Positions 1 through 9,000 of a DNA stretch of 64,000 nucleotides are shown here, piece by piece. The notes under the pieces were generated by a model, which was not told the origin of the DNA, did not search any database, and saw nothing but the letters and a program-made list of their open reading frames with translations. How positions within the stretch are numbered: the stretch's first letter is position 1; every line of letters begins with the position of its first letter. Made by a program: the position numbers and the translations under genes. The DNA is from JAGIBJ01 sp032119595. Lineage in GTDB: Bacteria > Actinomycetota > Thermoleophilia > Solirubrobacterales > Solirubrobacteraceae. The stretch spans positions 248,001 through 312,000 of the forward strand of contig JAUMBQ010000006.1 of NCBI GenBank assembly GCA_032119595.1. Direction: 5' to 3'.

Positions 1-769
1 TGGGACGCTCGATATTGCGGTCGTGCGCCTTCGGTGGATGAGTAACTTCACCGATCTCGACGCGCTCGCGCAGGAGCCCGGCGTTCGCGTGCGGTTCACG
101 CGCTCACCGGTCGACATCGAGCGGGCCGATCTCGTGGTCGTCCCCGGCACCAAGGCAACCGTCGAGGATCTTGCGCGACTCCGCGCCTCCGGCCTCGATC
201 AGGCGCTGATCGAGCGCGACCGCCGCGGCGACCCGATCCTCGGCGTCTGCGGTGGCTACCAGCTGCTCGGTGAGTCGATCATCGACGATGTCGAGTCCGG
301 TGCCGGTGAAGTGCGCGGCCTCGGCCTCCTCCCGGTCTCGACCACCTTCAAGCCTTCCAAGATTCTGCGCACGACGAGCGGCCACAGCGCGCTGCTCGGC
401 AGCGACGTTGGCGGATATGAGATCCGGCACGGTCGTCCGCGCCTGCACGGTGGCGCGCCGCTCATCACCGACGACCAGGGCGGCGTGGAAGGCTGCGTGG
501 TCGGCAGCACCATGGGCACGTCGTGGCACGGTCTCCTGGAGCACGACGACGCGCGCCGCGCCCTGCTGCGGTGGGCCGCAAGCCTGCGGGATCTCCCCTT
601 CGTGCCGGCCCCTGGGACCAGCTTCGCGGCCGAGCGCGAGCAGCAACTCGACGCCCTCGGCGATCTCGTCGGAGCCCACCTGGACACGGCGCGAGTCCTC
701 GAACTGATCGAGACCGGAGCGCCGCTCCCCCTTCCCAGCCTCACCCTGGCGCTCACGCCGCCGGGATAA
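1..769 (+). CDS. cobQ: Cobyric acid synthase, C-terminal part (cut by the window edge)
   Basis: The reading frame is already open at base 2 and translates as TLDIAVVRLRWMSNFTD, the conserved stretch that opens the glutamine amidotransferase half of CobQ, so the gene starts left of the window. The GTG at 23 is internal. The visible part is a class I glutamine amidotransferase domain: VVPGTKATVEDL, then the nucleophile elbow GVCGGYQLLG with its cysteine codon at 248-250, and GTSWHGLLEHD near the end supplying the catalytic histidine region. CobQ amidates four side chains (b, d, e, g) of adenosylcobyrinic acid a,c-diamide, using glutamine and ATP, to give cobyric acid. The stop TAA is at 767-769. 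It is probably the last gene of a cob cluster that continues to the left. Confidence 0.93.
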   Translation, partial: GTLDIAVVRLRWMSNFTDLDALAQEPGVRVRFTRSPVDIERADLVVVPGTKATVEDLARLRASGLDQALIERDRRGDPILGVCGGYQLLGESIIDDVESGAGEVRGLGLLPVSTTFKPSKILRTTSGHSALLGSDVGGYEIRHGRPRLHGGAPLITDDQGGVEGCVVGSTMGTSWHGLLEHDDARRALLRWAASLRDLPFVPAPGTSFAAEREQQLDALGDLVGAHLDTARVLELIETGAPLPLPSLTLALTPPG

Positions 770-826
770 CCGCCGACGTTCTCAGGAGCGCCTGCTCAGA
801 AGCATTACGCTCAGCGATCGACCCCC

Positions 827-2962
827 ATGCTCGAGCTCGTGACCCCCACCGACCCCGCGCCGCCAGGCCCACCGCCAACCGGCGGGCGGGTGTCGAGGCA
901 CGAGCTTGCTCGCGATCGACGGATCTGGCTGGCGCACGGCGTGACCCTCGCGTTCCTGGCCGTCGCGACCGGCGTGCTTGCGTTTGCGGTCCCGGCCTTC
1001 GACCTCGCCGCGATGCTCGCATTCGCGGCGCTCCTGGCCGTCGGGGCCGGCGTGTTCTTCGCGACCAGCCCACCGGTCATCAGCTCCCTGGAGAGCCACC
1101 TCACGCTCATCAGCGTCTATGGATTCGTCGGGATCGGAGAACTCGCCTACGCCCCGGACTGGGCCGTTCCACTCGGCGCGGCCGGCTTCGTCGGGACGCT
1201 CGTGGCCCTGCGGGTCGAGACCACCCGTCAGATCGTTGCGCACCTGGTCGCCGCATCGGTTTGCCTCAGCGTGCCGGCGGTCGTCGTTGGCGCCGACAGC
1301 CGCGGTGTCCTGGGGCTCGTCGCCGTGCTCGCGGCCGTGTGGACCCTGTGCACCTGCTGCGTGCTGCTCTTCGAAGCTGTCGAGGAGCAGGGCCGCCAGC
1401 TCGAGAAGCGCCTGCGTCACGACCCGCTCACGGGCGTTGGCAATCAGCGCCACCTGAGCGAACTCCTCACCGCGTCGCTTGAGCATCATGCACGCGCGCG
1501 CCGCCCGCTCTCGATCATCGCCCTCGACCTCACCAACTTCGGAGCACTGAATCAGGAACTCGGGCGGGCCGCAGGCGATGAACTCCTCGCCCAGGCGGCC
1601 ACGGCAATCGCAAGCGTGGTGCGGGAGCAAGACAGCGTCACACGGCCGATCGACGACGAGTTCTGGATCGTGCTTCCCGAGACCGACGCGCTGGGGGCAC
1701 TGGAGATCCAGAGCGCCGTCCACGACGCCTTGGGCCAGATCGGGACGGGCGTCGAAGACGTTCCTACCCTGAGCGCCGCGATGGGCGTCGTCTCGTACCC
1801 GCGCGATGCCGTGCAGACCGGCGTCCTCGTCGATCTCGCGCGCGACCGGATGATGACCGACCAGGAACGAGGGCGCACCAACCCGGTCGAAGCACCCGTC
1901 GGGGACCCACCGCCGTTCGTGGCGGTGACCGCCGAGCTTCCGGTCGCCATCCGCGGGCTGTCCCGACGGGACCTCGCTGAGGATCCGCGGGTCTGGCGCA
2001 TCGCCGCACTGGCGTTCGTCGTGATCATGGGCTTCGTCGCCACCACGATGGCGATCGCACCAGGTGGACTCCATCCGCGCGACGCGCTGCTCGCCGTGTG
2101 CCTTCTGGTCTGCGCGGCCCTGACCATTGACCAGCGGCCACCCGCACCGGCCGCGATCCGCAACCACCTATTTGTCGCCAGCCTGTCGGTCAGCGTCGCC
2201 GTCGGATTCTGGGTCTTGCAGCCCGATCCCGGCGTCGCCTTGGCCGTCGGGGTGTTCGCCGCGCCGGTGATCGCCGTTCGCTTGTCGTCACGCCGCGCGA
2301 TCATGGCCCAGCTCGCGGGGGCCACCTGCTTGCTCACCTTGGTCGGCGCCACCGGGGGCCTGACCGAAGAACTCACCCGCGCCACCCTGCTCCAGATGGC
2401 CCTACTCGGGCCGGCGATGTGGTCGCTCGGGCTGTCGTGCATGTTTGCGCTGGAGCTCGCCGAAGAGCAAGGGCGCGCGCTGGAGCGACTGGTGCGCACC
2501 GATCAGGTCACCGGCGTCGGCAACCGCCTGCTCCTGGAAGAACACCTCGCCGAGGCCATCGACGAGCACGCGGCGTCGGCGCGCCCGCTCTCGATCGTGG
2601 TGGTCGAGATCGTCGAGACCTTCGAGAACAGCCGAGGTGCCAGCGAACTCCTCCTCCGCGGGGCCGCCAAGGCGCTCTCCGATGCCATCGGCCCGAACGA
2701 CACTGTGATCCGCCGACGGGGCCACGAATTCGTGCTCGTCCTGCCCGACGCTCCACCCCACGCCGTCGACCACACGGCGTCCGCGGTGTTTGCGAGCCTC
2801 GCCGACCTCAATAGCAACGGCCATCGCGTGGAGTGCGTGCACGCCGCCGCGTCGTTCCCCGCGGACGGCTCGACCGCCGACGAACTCCTCGCGGCGGCCG
2901 ATCTGCGCCTCGTGCACGCCGGCGCCCCGGTCGGCTTCAAGCGACGGTTCAAGAGCCCCTAG
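827..2962 (+). CDS. Membrane protein with two tandem membrane + degenerate GGDEF units
   Basis: 711 residues with an internal duplication. Each half has a hydrophobic multi-helix block (about 35-190 and 390-550) followed by a short helix (EQGRQLEKRLRHDPLTGVGN and EQGRALERLVRTDQVTGVGN) and a GGDEF-type domain. The catalytic signature is broken in both: IDDEF at 275-279 and RGHEF at 631-635. The first domain keeps an RxxD motif (REQD, 266-269) exactly five residues before the signature, the position of the c-di-GMP inhibitory site; the second has GPND there. It is therefore unlikely to make c-di-GMP, but the first half could still bind it. ATG at 827 is the only start ahead of the first hydrophobic block. 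It lies 57 bases after cobQ, with no functional link visible. Confidence 0.85.
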   Translation: MLELVTPTDPAPPGPPPTGGRVSRHELARDRRIWLAHGVTLAFLAVATGVLAFAVPAFDLAAMLAFAALLAVGAGVFFATSPPVISSLESHLTLISVYGFVGIGELAYAPDWAVPLGAAGFVGTLVALRVETTRQIVAHLVAASVCLSVPAVVVGADSRGVLGLVAVLAAVWTLCTCCVLLFEAVEEQGRQLEKRLRHDPLTGVGNQRHLSELLTASLEHHARARRPLSIIALDLTNFGALNQELGRAAGDELLAQAATAIASVVREQDSVTRPIDDEFWIVLPETDALGALEIQSAVHDALGQIGTGVEDVPTLSAAMGVVSYPRDAVQTGVLVDLARDRMMTDQERGRTNPVEAPVGDPPPFVAVTAELPVAIRGLSRRDLAEDPRVWRIAALAFVVIMGFVATTMAIAPGGLHPRDALLAVCLLVCAALTIDQRPPAPAAIRNHLFVASLSVSVAVGFWVLQPDPGVALAVGVFAAPVIAVRLSSRRAIMAQLAGATCLLTLVGATGGLTEELTRATLLQMALLGPAMWSLGLSCMFALELAEEQGRALERLVRTDQVTGVGNRLLLEEHLAEAIDEHAASARPLSIVVVEIVETFENSRGASELLLRGAAKALSDAIGPNDTVIRRRGHEFVLVLPDAPPHAVDHTASAVFASLADLNSNGHRVECVHAAASFPADGSTADELLAAADLRLVHAGAPVGFKRRFKSP

Positions 2963-3005
2963 GAGCGGCTCGACCGCCGCGCGAGGCCGTCGATCATTGC
3001 GCTCG

Positions 3006-3689
3006 CTAAGAAGAGACGGTGCCGCCGAGACCAGCGATCAACGCCTGGCGTCCGCGGCGCAGCGCGCGCTCGGCCAACTCCGGAGAGATCGCGAACCGGT
3101 CCTCACGGAGGACCAGCCCGGCGACGCCGTTCCACGAGCCCCACACGAAGGCGAGCGCCTCGTCGACGGGCATGCGGTCGATCTCGCCGTCAGACATGGC
3201 CTGCTCGAGATCACTGGCGACACTGGCGACAAACGCGCCGATGCCATCGGAAATCGTGGCGCTGGCGTCCGCGAGCCCGGCCGGGGCGTCTTCGCCCGGA
3301 TCGGCGATCGGCTCAGAGACGAAGCGGAACGCGACCCGCTGCTCGATGGCGAAGCGGAAGTAGACCTCGCCGGACTGCAGGAGGCGCTCCAGCGCCGAGT
3401 CGGACGTCCGCGCGGCTTCGAGATAGTCGACGGCGCGGTCGATCACGCGACTGACGAGGGCGTGAAGGACGCCCTCCTTGCTTCCGAAGTGGAAGTACAA
3501 CGTGCCAACCGACAGGCCAGCAGCATCGGCGATCTCGTCGACCGTCGTCAGTTCAACGCCCTGTTCCGCGAACAGCCCACTGGCGGCTTCCAGGATCGCT
3601 CGCCGCGTGCGAACGCGCCGCGGGTCCGGCTTGCGCGTCTTGACCGGGGGCATGGCGTCGAGGGCCACGGTTGTCGTCTGTTCAGCCAC
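3006..3689 (-). CDS. TetR family transcriptional regulator
   Basis: 227 residues. The N-terminal third (about 25-75) is a TetR DNA-binding domain: RRAILEAASGLFAEQGVELT, then TVDEIADAAGLSVGTLYFHF with the recognition helix and the GSKEGVL turn. The rest is a helical ligand-binding and dimerisation domain typical in length (about 150 residues) but without a recognisable ligand signature. It is encoded 136 bases upstream of ribH2 in the same direction, so it may control that gene or itself. It converges with the GGDEF gene with 43 bases between the stops. The effector is unknown. The first in-frame ATG is used; the residues before the HTH are low-complexity, and a start a few codons later cannot be excluded. 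Confidence 0.9.
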   Translation of the reverse strand: MAEQTTTVALDAMPPVKTRKPDPRRVRTRRAILEAASGLFAEQGVELTTVDEIADAAGLSVGTLYFHFGSKEGVLHALVSRVIDRAVDYLEAARTSDSALERLLQSGEVYFRFAIEQRVAFRFVSEPIADPGEDAPAGLADASATISDGIGAFVASVASDLEQAMSDGEIDRMPVDEALAFVWGSWNGVAGLVLREDRFAISPELAERALRRGRQALIAGLGGTVSS

Positions 3690-3778
3690 GTGGGTTCCTC
3701 TCGGCGAGTGTCGTCACGACCGCAACGCGGCTGGGCCGACGCGGGGGCGGCACGCGCCGGTGGACGTCATCACGCATG

Positions 3779-3797
3779 CCATGAGTCTAATCCATGG
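3779..3797. promoter_or_regulatory. Candidate TetR operator (inverted repeat)
   Basis: CCATG, nine bases, CATGG forms a two-fold symmetric site about 90 bases upstream of the TetR start, in the gap between ribH2 and the regulator. The half-sites are only 5 bp, so this is a weak candidate based on position and symmetry alone. Confidence 0.25.
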
Positions 3798-3825
3798 TGC
3801 AAGCCCTCCGAGCCCGGGGCGGAAC

Positions 3826-4284
3826 TCAGATGGCGCGGAGCGACTCGATCGTCTGAGCCGCTGAGCGGGCAGCCTCAATGCCCTTCTTCGCCAGGTGCGC
3901 GGAGAAGTATTCGAGGTGCTCGGCGTGCTCATGGAAGTGGTGCGGGGTGAGCGAGAGCGAGAGCACCGGGATGCCCGTATCCAGGCCGACCCGCATCAGC
4001 CCATCGACGACCGCCTGCGCGACGAACTCATGCCGGTAGATGCCGCCATCGACGACGAGGGCGGCGCCCACGATCGCCGCGTACCGTCCGGTCGCGGCGA
4101 GCTTCTGGGCGTGGAGCGGGATCTCAAACGCGCCGCTGACGTGGATCACGTCGATCCGGTCCTCGGGGTACCCGAAACCAGCGATCTCGCCCACGAAGGC
4201 CTCGCGTGCGCGGTCGACGAGTTCCCGGTGCCAGGAAGCCTGGATGAATGCGATCCGGTCACCATGTGAAGCAGCGGTGCTCAT
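3826..4284 (-). CDS. ribH2: 6,7-dimethyl-8-ribityllumazine synthase, type II (RibH2-like)
   Basis: 152 residues, the usual length. It condenses 5-amino-6-ribitylamino-uracil with 3,4-dihydroxy-2-butanone 4-phosphate to make the riboflavin precursor lumazine. Family motifs are in order: IAFIQASWHRELVD near the N-terminus, SGAFEIPLHA (50-59), GAALVVDGGIYRHEFVA (73-89) and SLTPHHFHEH (111-120), with the histidine-rich segment near the active site. IQASWH at the start and the histidine-rich segment are characteristic of the type II (decameric) enzymes described in Brucella and rhizobia rather than the icosahedral type I. No other riboflavin gene is nearby. Flavin is the source of the cobalamin lower ligand 5,6-dimethylbenzimidazole through BluB, so a link to the cob genes is possible but not shown. 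Confidence 0.88.
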   Translation of the reverse strand: MSTAASHGDRIAFIQASWHRELVDRAREAFVGEIAGFGYPEDRIDVIHVSGAFEIPLHAQKLAATGRYAAIVGAALVVDGGIYRHEFVAQAVVDGLMRVGLDTGIPVLSLSLTPHHFHEHAEHLEYFSAHLAKKGIEAARSAAQTIESLRAI

Positions 4285-4444
4285 AGTTCACACACCGTAC
4301 GGATCGACCGCGGGCTGCCACCGCCCCAACGCCCGAGAAGTACCCGTTTGGCCGGATCTCACACCCATCCGTGGCATCACGGCGCGTCCGCGCACATCCA
4401 GGGAGCGGCGCTGAGAACGCGCACCCTCGGCGCGCGGGGGTGGC

Positions 4445-5731
4445 CTACTTGAGGCGCTTGGTGGAAAGCGCGCGGGTCTTCGGCGCCTTGATGCCGTCGG
4501 TCCAGACCGAGGCCGTGGCCTTGAGCGAGCGACCGCGCGTCAGGACCGTACGACCCTTGCGCGTGAGCGTGAAGCGCACCTTGACGGTCTTGCCAGCCGC
4601 AACGGACACGCGCTTGGAGACGATCTTGACCTTCTTGCCGCGCACCTTGGAGTACAGGCGCAACGAACCCTTGCAACGGTTGATCCCGGTGCACTTGAGG
4701 GCAATCGCAAGGGTGCCCTTGCGGGAGATCGTGAGGCGTTTGCTCGTGCCGGCGAAGCTGAGGCGCGACGTGGAGGTGGCGCGGGCACCGAGGACGCCGC
4801 CCTGGCCAGCGTCGACCGTGGGGGCCGCAGCACCAGCAGCAGGCGCCGGACCGGTTCCGGCAGCGGGCTTGGGCGTCGCCGGTGTGGCGGGCGTCTGCGG
4901 CGTGACGGGCGCAGCGCTCTTGACGGTGACTTTGCCGAGCGCGATGGGCTTGCCGCTGTTGCCGGCGGCGTCGCGGAGGGGGCGCAGCGTGAGGGTCCAC
5001 GCGCCGGAGGCGACGTTCATCGGCACGATGATCGGCACGGCCCACATGCCGTCGAGCACGTCACCCGAGAGGAAGCGGCCGTCGCCGACGCTGCGCGTCT
5101 CAGAGCCGTCTGGCAACGTGACGTCGACGGTGGGCACGCGCGTGCCGGTGTAGTCGTCCGTGATGTGGAGGGTGACGAGGACCGTGGCCGGCGCCGACGT
5201 CACGTCGACACTCGCAGGCTCGATCGAGGAGGAAACCAGCTTCGGAGCGAAGGTGTCAAAGCCGAAACTGAAGACGGTGAAGCGCGCGAGGGTGACCGCA
5301 CCGGGTGTGGCGTTGCCCGCGGCGTCCTCGAGCTTGAGGGCCGACGCCGTCCAGCCTCCACCGACGGCGCCCTTGGCGACGGTCAGCTTGGCTTTGTAGA
5401 CGCCGTCCTGCGGCGTGCCCGAGACGCGCGTGACCGTGCCGGTCGGGGTCGTCTCCTTGGAGAGGTCCGAGTCGCCGGACACCACGGGGAGCGCTGCGCC
5501 GCTGTCGTCGTCGGTGACGCGGAACGTGACGGTGACCGCCGCCGGACCACTCGTGACGTTCACCCACGCGGGCGAAGCGGAAGCGGAGACCAGCTTGGGC
5601 GCCTGCGTGTCCGCGGCAAGGGCGGCCGTCGGGGCAGCCAGGCCCATCAGGACGGCGGTGAGCGGAGCGAACGAGCGCCACGCGCCAGCGCCCGAACGGA
5701 GCGAGCGACGGCGGACAGAGAGACAGGACAT
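4445..5731 (-). CDS. Secreted protein with two immunoglobulin-like repeats and a basic C-terminal domain
   Basis: 428 residues. A signal peptide is clear: basic start, hydrophobic stretch, cleavage near ALA-AD at about 40. Two homologous beta-sandwich-like repeats of about 105 residues follow, beginning DTQAPKLVSASASPAWVNVT and DTFAPKLVSSSIEPASVDVT, each with VTF/LHITDD and a later DAAGN motif, which resembles bacterial Ig-like domains of surface proteins. A Pro/Ala/Thr linker (about 275-310) joins a lysine/arginine-rich C-terminal domain (about 325-428) with the two cysteines of CTGINRCKGSL. No enzyme motif is seen. It ends 160 bases before ribH2 and is transcribed away from cobN. Function unknown; probably cell-envelope or extracellular. 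Confidence 0.82.
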   Translation of the reverse strand: MSCLSVRRRSLRSGAGAWRSFAPLTAVLMGLAAPTAALAADTQAPKLVSASASPAWVNVTSGPAAVTVTFRVTDDDSGAALPVVSGDSDLSKETTPTGTVTRVSGTPQDGVYKAKLTVAKGAVGGGWTASALKLEDAAGNATPGAVTLARFTVFSFGFDTFAPKLVSSSIEPASVDVTSAPATVLVTLHITDDYTGTRVPTVDVTLPDGSETRSVGDGRFLSGDVLDGMWAVPIIVPMNVASGAWTLTLRPLRDAAGNSGKPIALGKVTVKSAAPVTPQTPATPATPKPAAGTGPAPAAGAAAPTVDAGQGGVLGARATSTSRLSFAGTSKRLTISRKGTLAIALKCTGINRCKGSLRLYSKVRGKKVKIVSKRVSVAAGKTVKVRFTLTRKGRTVLTRGRSLKATASVWTDGIKAPKTRALSTKRLK

Positions 5732-5828
5732 CCGGCCGCACGATAACCAGCGTCCCCCGACCGTGCCAACTCGGTGTTGAACACACGCTCAAATCCAGCG
5801 CATCACCAGTGCGCCTCGCCATGGCGCC

Positions 5829-5988
5829 CGCGAGTAACGTTCTGGGCTTCAAGAGCGGCGATGCGAGGAACCCGGTGGGAAGCCGGGACGGTCGCGCCAC
5901 TGTGATCGGGGCTTGCTCCGTCTGCCAGCAGCAGCCTTCGGGCCGCAGCAGCCAGACGGCCCGCGAGTCCCGGAGTCAGACACTCGCG
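5829..5988 (+). promoter_or_regulatory. Cobalamin (B12) riboswitch
   Basis: The sequence carries the conserved cobalamin riboswitch core in order: GAGGAACCCGGTGGGAAGCC (5865-5884), then the B12 box GCCACTG (5896-5902), a variable hairpin arm (about 5910-5965) and GGAGTCAGACACTC near the 3' side. The closing P1 helix is explicit: CGCGAGT (5829-5835) pairs perfectly with ACTCGCG (5982-5988). It ends 47 bases before the cobN ATG on the same strand. By analogy with the family, adenosylcobalamin binding should lower expression of cobN and the coupled genes behind it. It also shows that the upstream in-frame ATG at 5913 is not a translation start. Confidence 0.93.
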
Positions 5989-6035
5989 TCGATCCGCCCG
6001 ACTCCGTCCGGGACGCTGAATCCCAAGAGGAAGCC

Positions 6036-9000
6036 ATGAGCCTGAGGTTCATCACCACCGCCGATACCGAGATCCTCGCGACCGCTGCTGCGGTCCGCCG
6101 GCTCCCGAGCGAGTTCCCCGAGGTGCGCTGCGCGAACCCGGGCATGACGACCGACGTGGAACCATTCCTCGATCACGTCCTGGAAGGCGACACGCGCGTC
6201 GTCGTGATCCGCGTCCTTGGCGGCCGGCGCGGCTGGCAGGGCGGGGTCGACCGGCTGGCGCAGCGCTGCCGCGACGAGAAGATCGTGCTCATCGCGCTCG
6301 GTGGCGAGGCGCGCCCCGACGCCGAGATGACCGCCCTCTCCACCGCTCCGGCGGGCGCCGTGGCGCAGGTCGGCGAGTACCTGAACTCCGGCGACGTGGA
6401 CAACATCGAGCAGATGCTCCGCTTCCTGGCGGACACGTTCCTCCTGGAGGGCTTCGGGTTCGACGAGCCCAAGGCCGTCGAGGAGATGGGGATCTACCTG
6501 CCGGGCCGGGGCGACGTGACCATCGACGAGGCGCTCGAAGGCCGCGATCCGAGCAAGCCGGTCGTCGGGATCACGTTCTACCGCTCGCACCGGCTGACCG
6601 GGAACACCGATTTCATCGACGAGCTGTGCGCTGCGATCAAGCGCAAAGGCGGCCATCCGGTGCCCGTCTGGAGCTACACGCTGCGGCGCGCGCACAGCCA
6701 AGATGGCCGGGTCGCCGCGCTCGACGTGCTCGACGGCAAGGTCGACGCGCTCATCACCACCATGCTCGCGACCGGCGGCGCCAACGCTGGCGACGCCGCG
6801 ACGCAGGTCGCGCCTGAGGACGGCGGCCACGAGGAGCAGATGGCGTGGGACGCCTCGGCGCTCGAAGCGCTCGACGTGCCCGTGATCCAGGGGCTCGTCG
6901 TCACGATGAGCCGCGAGGCCTGGGCGGAAGGCGACGAGGGCCTGCGCCCGATCGACGCTGCGACGCAGGTCGCGATCCCCGAGTTCGACGGCCGCATCAT
7001 CGGCGGCCCGTTCTGCTTCAAGGAGCGCGACAGCATCGACTCACCGGTCGGCGTCGCCGTGCCGCGGTACGTCGCCGACGCTGAGCGCTGCGACCGCCTC
7101 GCCGGCCTCGTCCTGCGCCACGCCCGCCTGCGCACCGGCATCCCCGGCCGCGGGCCGAACGGGTCCACACCGGCTGACGCGAACACCGGCAAGAAGGTCG
7201 CGATCGTCCTCACGGCCTTCCCGACCAAGCACGCGCGCATCGGCATGGCCGTCGGCCTCGACACGCCCGCCAGCGCGATCCGCCTCCTGCACGAGCTGCA
7301 GGCCGACGGCATCCGCGTCGAAGACATCCCGGTCGATGGCGACGCGCTCATGCACCAGCTCATCGCCGGCGGCGGCCACGACCCGGAGTTCCTCACCGAC
7401 GAGCTCCTCGCCGAGTCGCCTTTGCGCATCTCAGCCACGGACTACCTGTCCTGGTACGAAACCCTCCCGAGCGACCTCACGGACTCGATGGTCGAGCAGT
7501 GGGGCGACGCGCCGGGCGACCGCTACCTCGACACGTCGGCTTCCGCGTCCGAGGGTGGCGACTTGATCGTCGCCGGCTGCGAATACGGCGACGTCGTCGT
7601 GCTGATCCAGCCGCCGCGCGGCTACGGCGACGACCAGGTCGGGATCTACCACGACCCGGAACTCGCGCCGGCCCACCACTACATGGCCGCCTACCGCTGG
7701 CTGAACCACCACTGGGGCGCCGACGCCATCGTCCACCTCGGCAAGCACGGCACCCTCGAGTGGACCCCGGGCAAGATGCTCGCGCTGAGTTCGTCGTGCG
7801 CGCCGGATCAGGCCATCGCCGACATCCCGCTGATCTACCCGTTCGTGGTCAACGATCCGGGCGAGGGCGCGCAGGCCAAGCGCCGCGCCCACGCGGTCGT
7901 GGTCGACCATCTCGTGCCGCCGATGATGCGCGCGGAGTCCTACGACGAGCTCGCCGACCTCGAAGCCCTGATGGACGAGTACGCCCGCCTGGAAGTGCTC
8001 GACCCCAGCAAGCTGCCGGGCCTCGGCGCCGAGATCTGGAAGGCGATCCAGGCCGCGAACCTCCAGGAGGACCTCGGCATCGACGCCGACCACGAGCCCG
8101 AAGATGCCGGCACGCTCGTCGAACACCTCGATGGTTACCTGTGCGAGGTCAAGGACGTGCAGATCAAGGACGGCCTGCACGTGCTCGGCGTCTGCCCCGA
8201 GGGCTCGCATCTTCGCGGGCTCGTCGCGGCGATCGGCCGCCATGGCTCGGGCGCGGTGCCCGGCCTGCGCCGGGCCGTTGGCGCGGCCTTCGGGCTCGAC
8301 GAGGAGGCGATGGTCGCTGAGCCCGGCAAGAAGGTCGACGAGGCCCGCTCCGCCGAACTGATCGCTCGCTTCCCCGGTACCGCCTACCGCGGATCTGATC
8401 TCCTGGACCGCCTCGAGGAGGCGCAGCACGCGCTGCTCACCGAGCTCTCCGAACACGACTGGGATCCCGCGAAAGCCGCCGAGCTGACGCTCTCCGTCCT
8501 TGGCCGCGCCGACGCCGGCGTCGAAAGCGCGCTGCGCTTCGCGGCCGGACAGATCGTGCCGAAACTCCGCCAGACCACCGACGAGATGGGCAACGTGCTC
8601 GGCGCGCTGCGTGGGCGCCACGTGCCGGCTGGGCCTTCAGGTTCGCCGACCCGCGGTCGCTTCGACGTCCTCCCGACCGGCCGGAACTTCTACTCCGTCG
8701 ACCCCCGCGCACTCCCCTCGCAGCTGTCGTACGAGACCGGCGTGCGCCTCGCCGACGCCGTGCTGGAGCGGCACGTCGCCGACAAGGGCGAGCTGCCGCG
8801 GATGGTCGGGCTCGTCGCCTGGGGCACCGCCGCGATGCGCACCCAGGGCGACGACGCCGCCGAGGTCCTCGCGCTGCTCGGCGTGAAGCCGACGTGGCAC
8901 CCGAGTTCGCGCCGCGTAACCGGCCTGGAGATCGTGCCGCTCGAGGAGCTCGGCCGCCCGCGGATCGACGTGACCCTGCGCATCTCCGGCTTCTTCCGCG

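Noticed and set aside
5913..6035. N-terminal extension of CobN from ATG 5913
   Set aside because: The segment is inside the riboswitch aptamer; ATG 6036 has a ribosome site and the conserved protein start.
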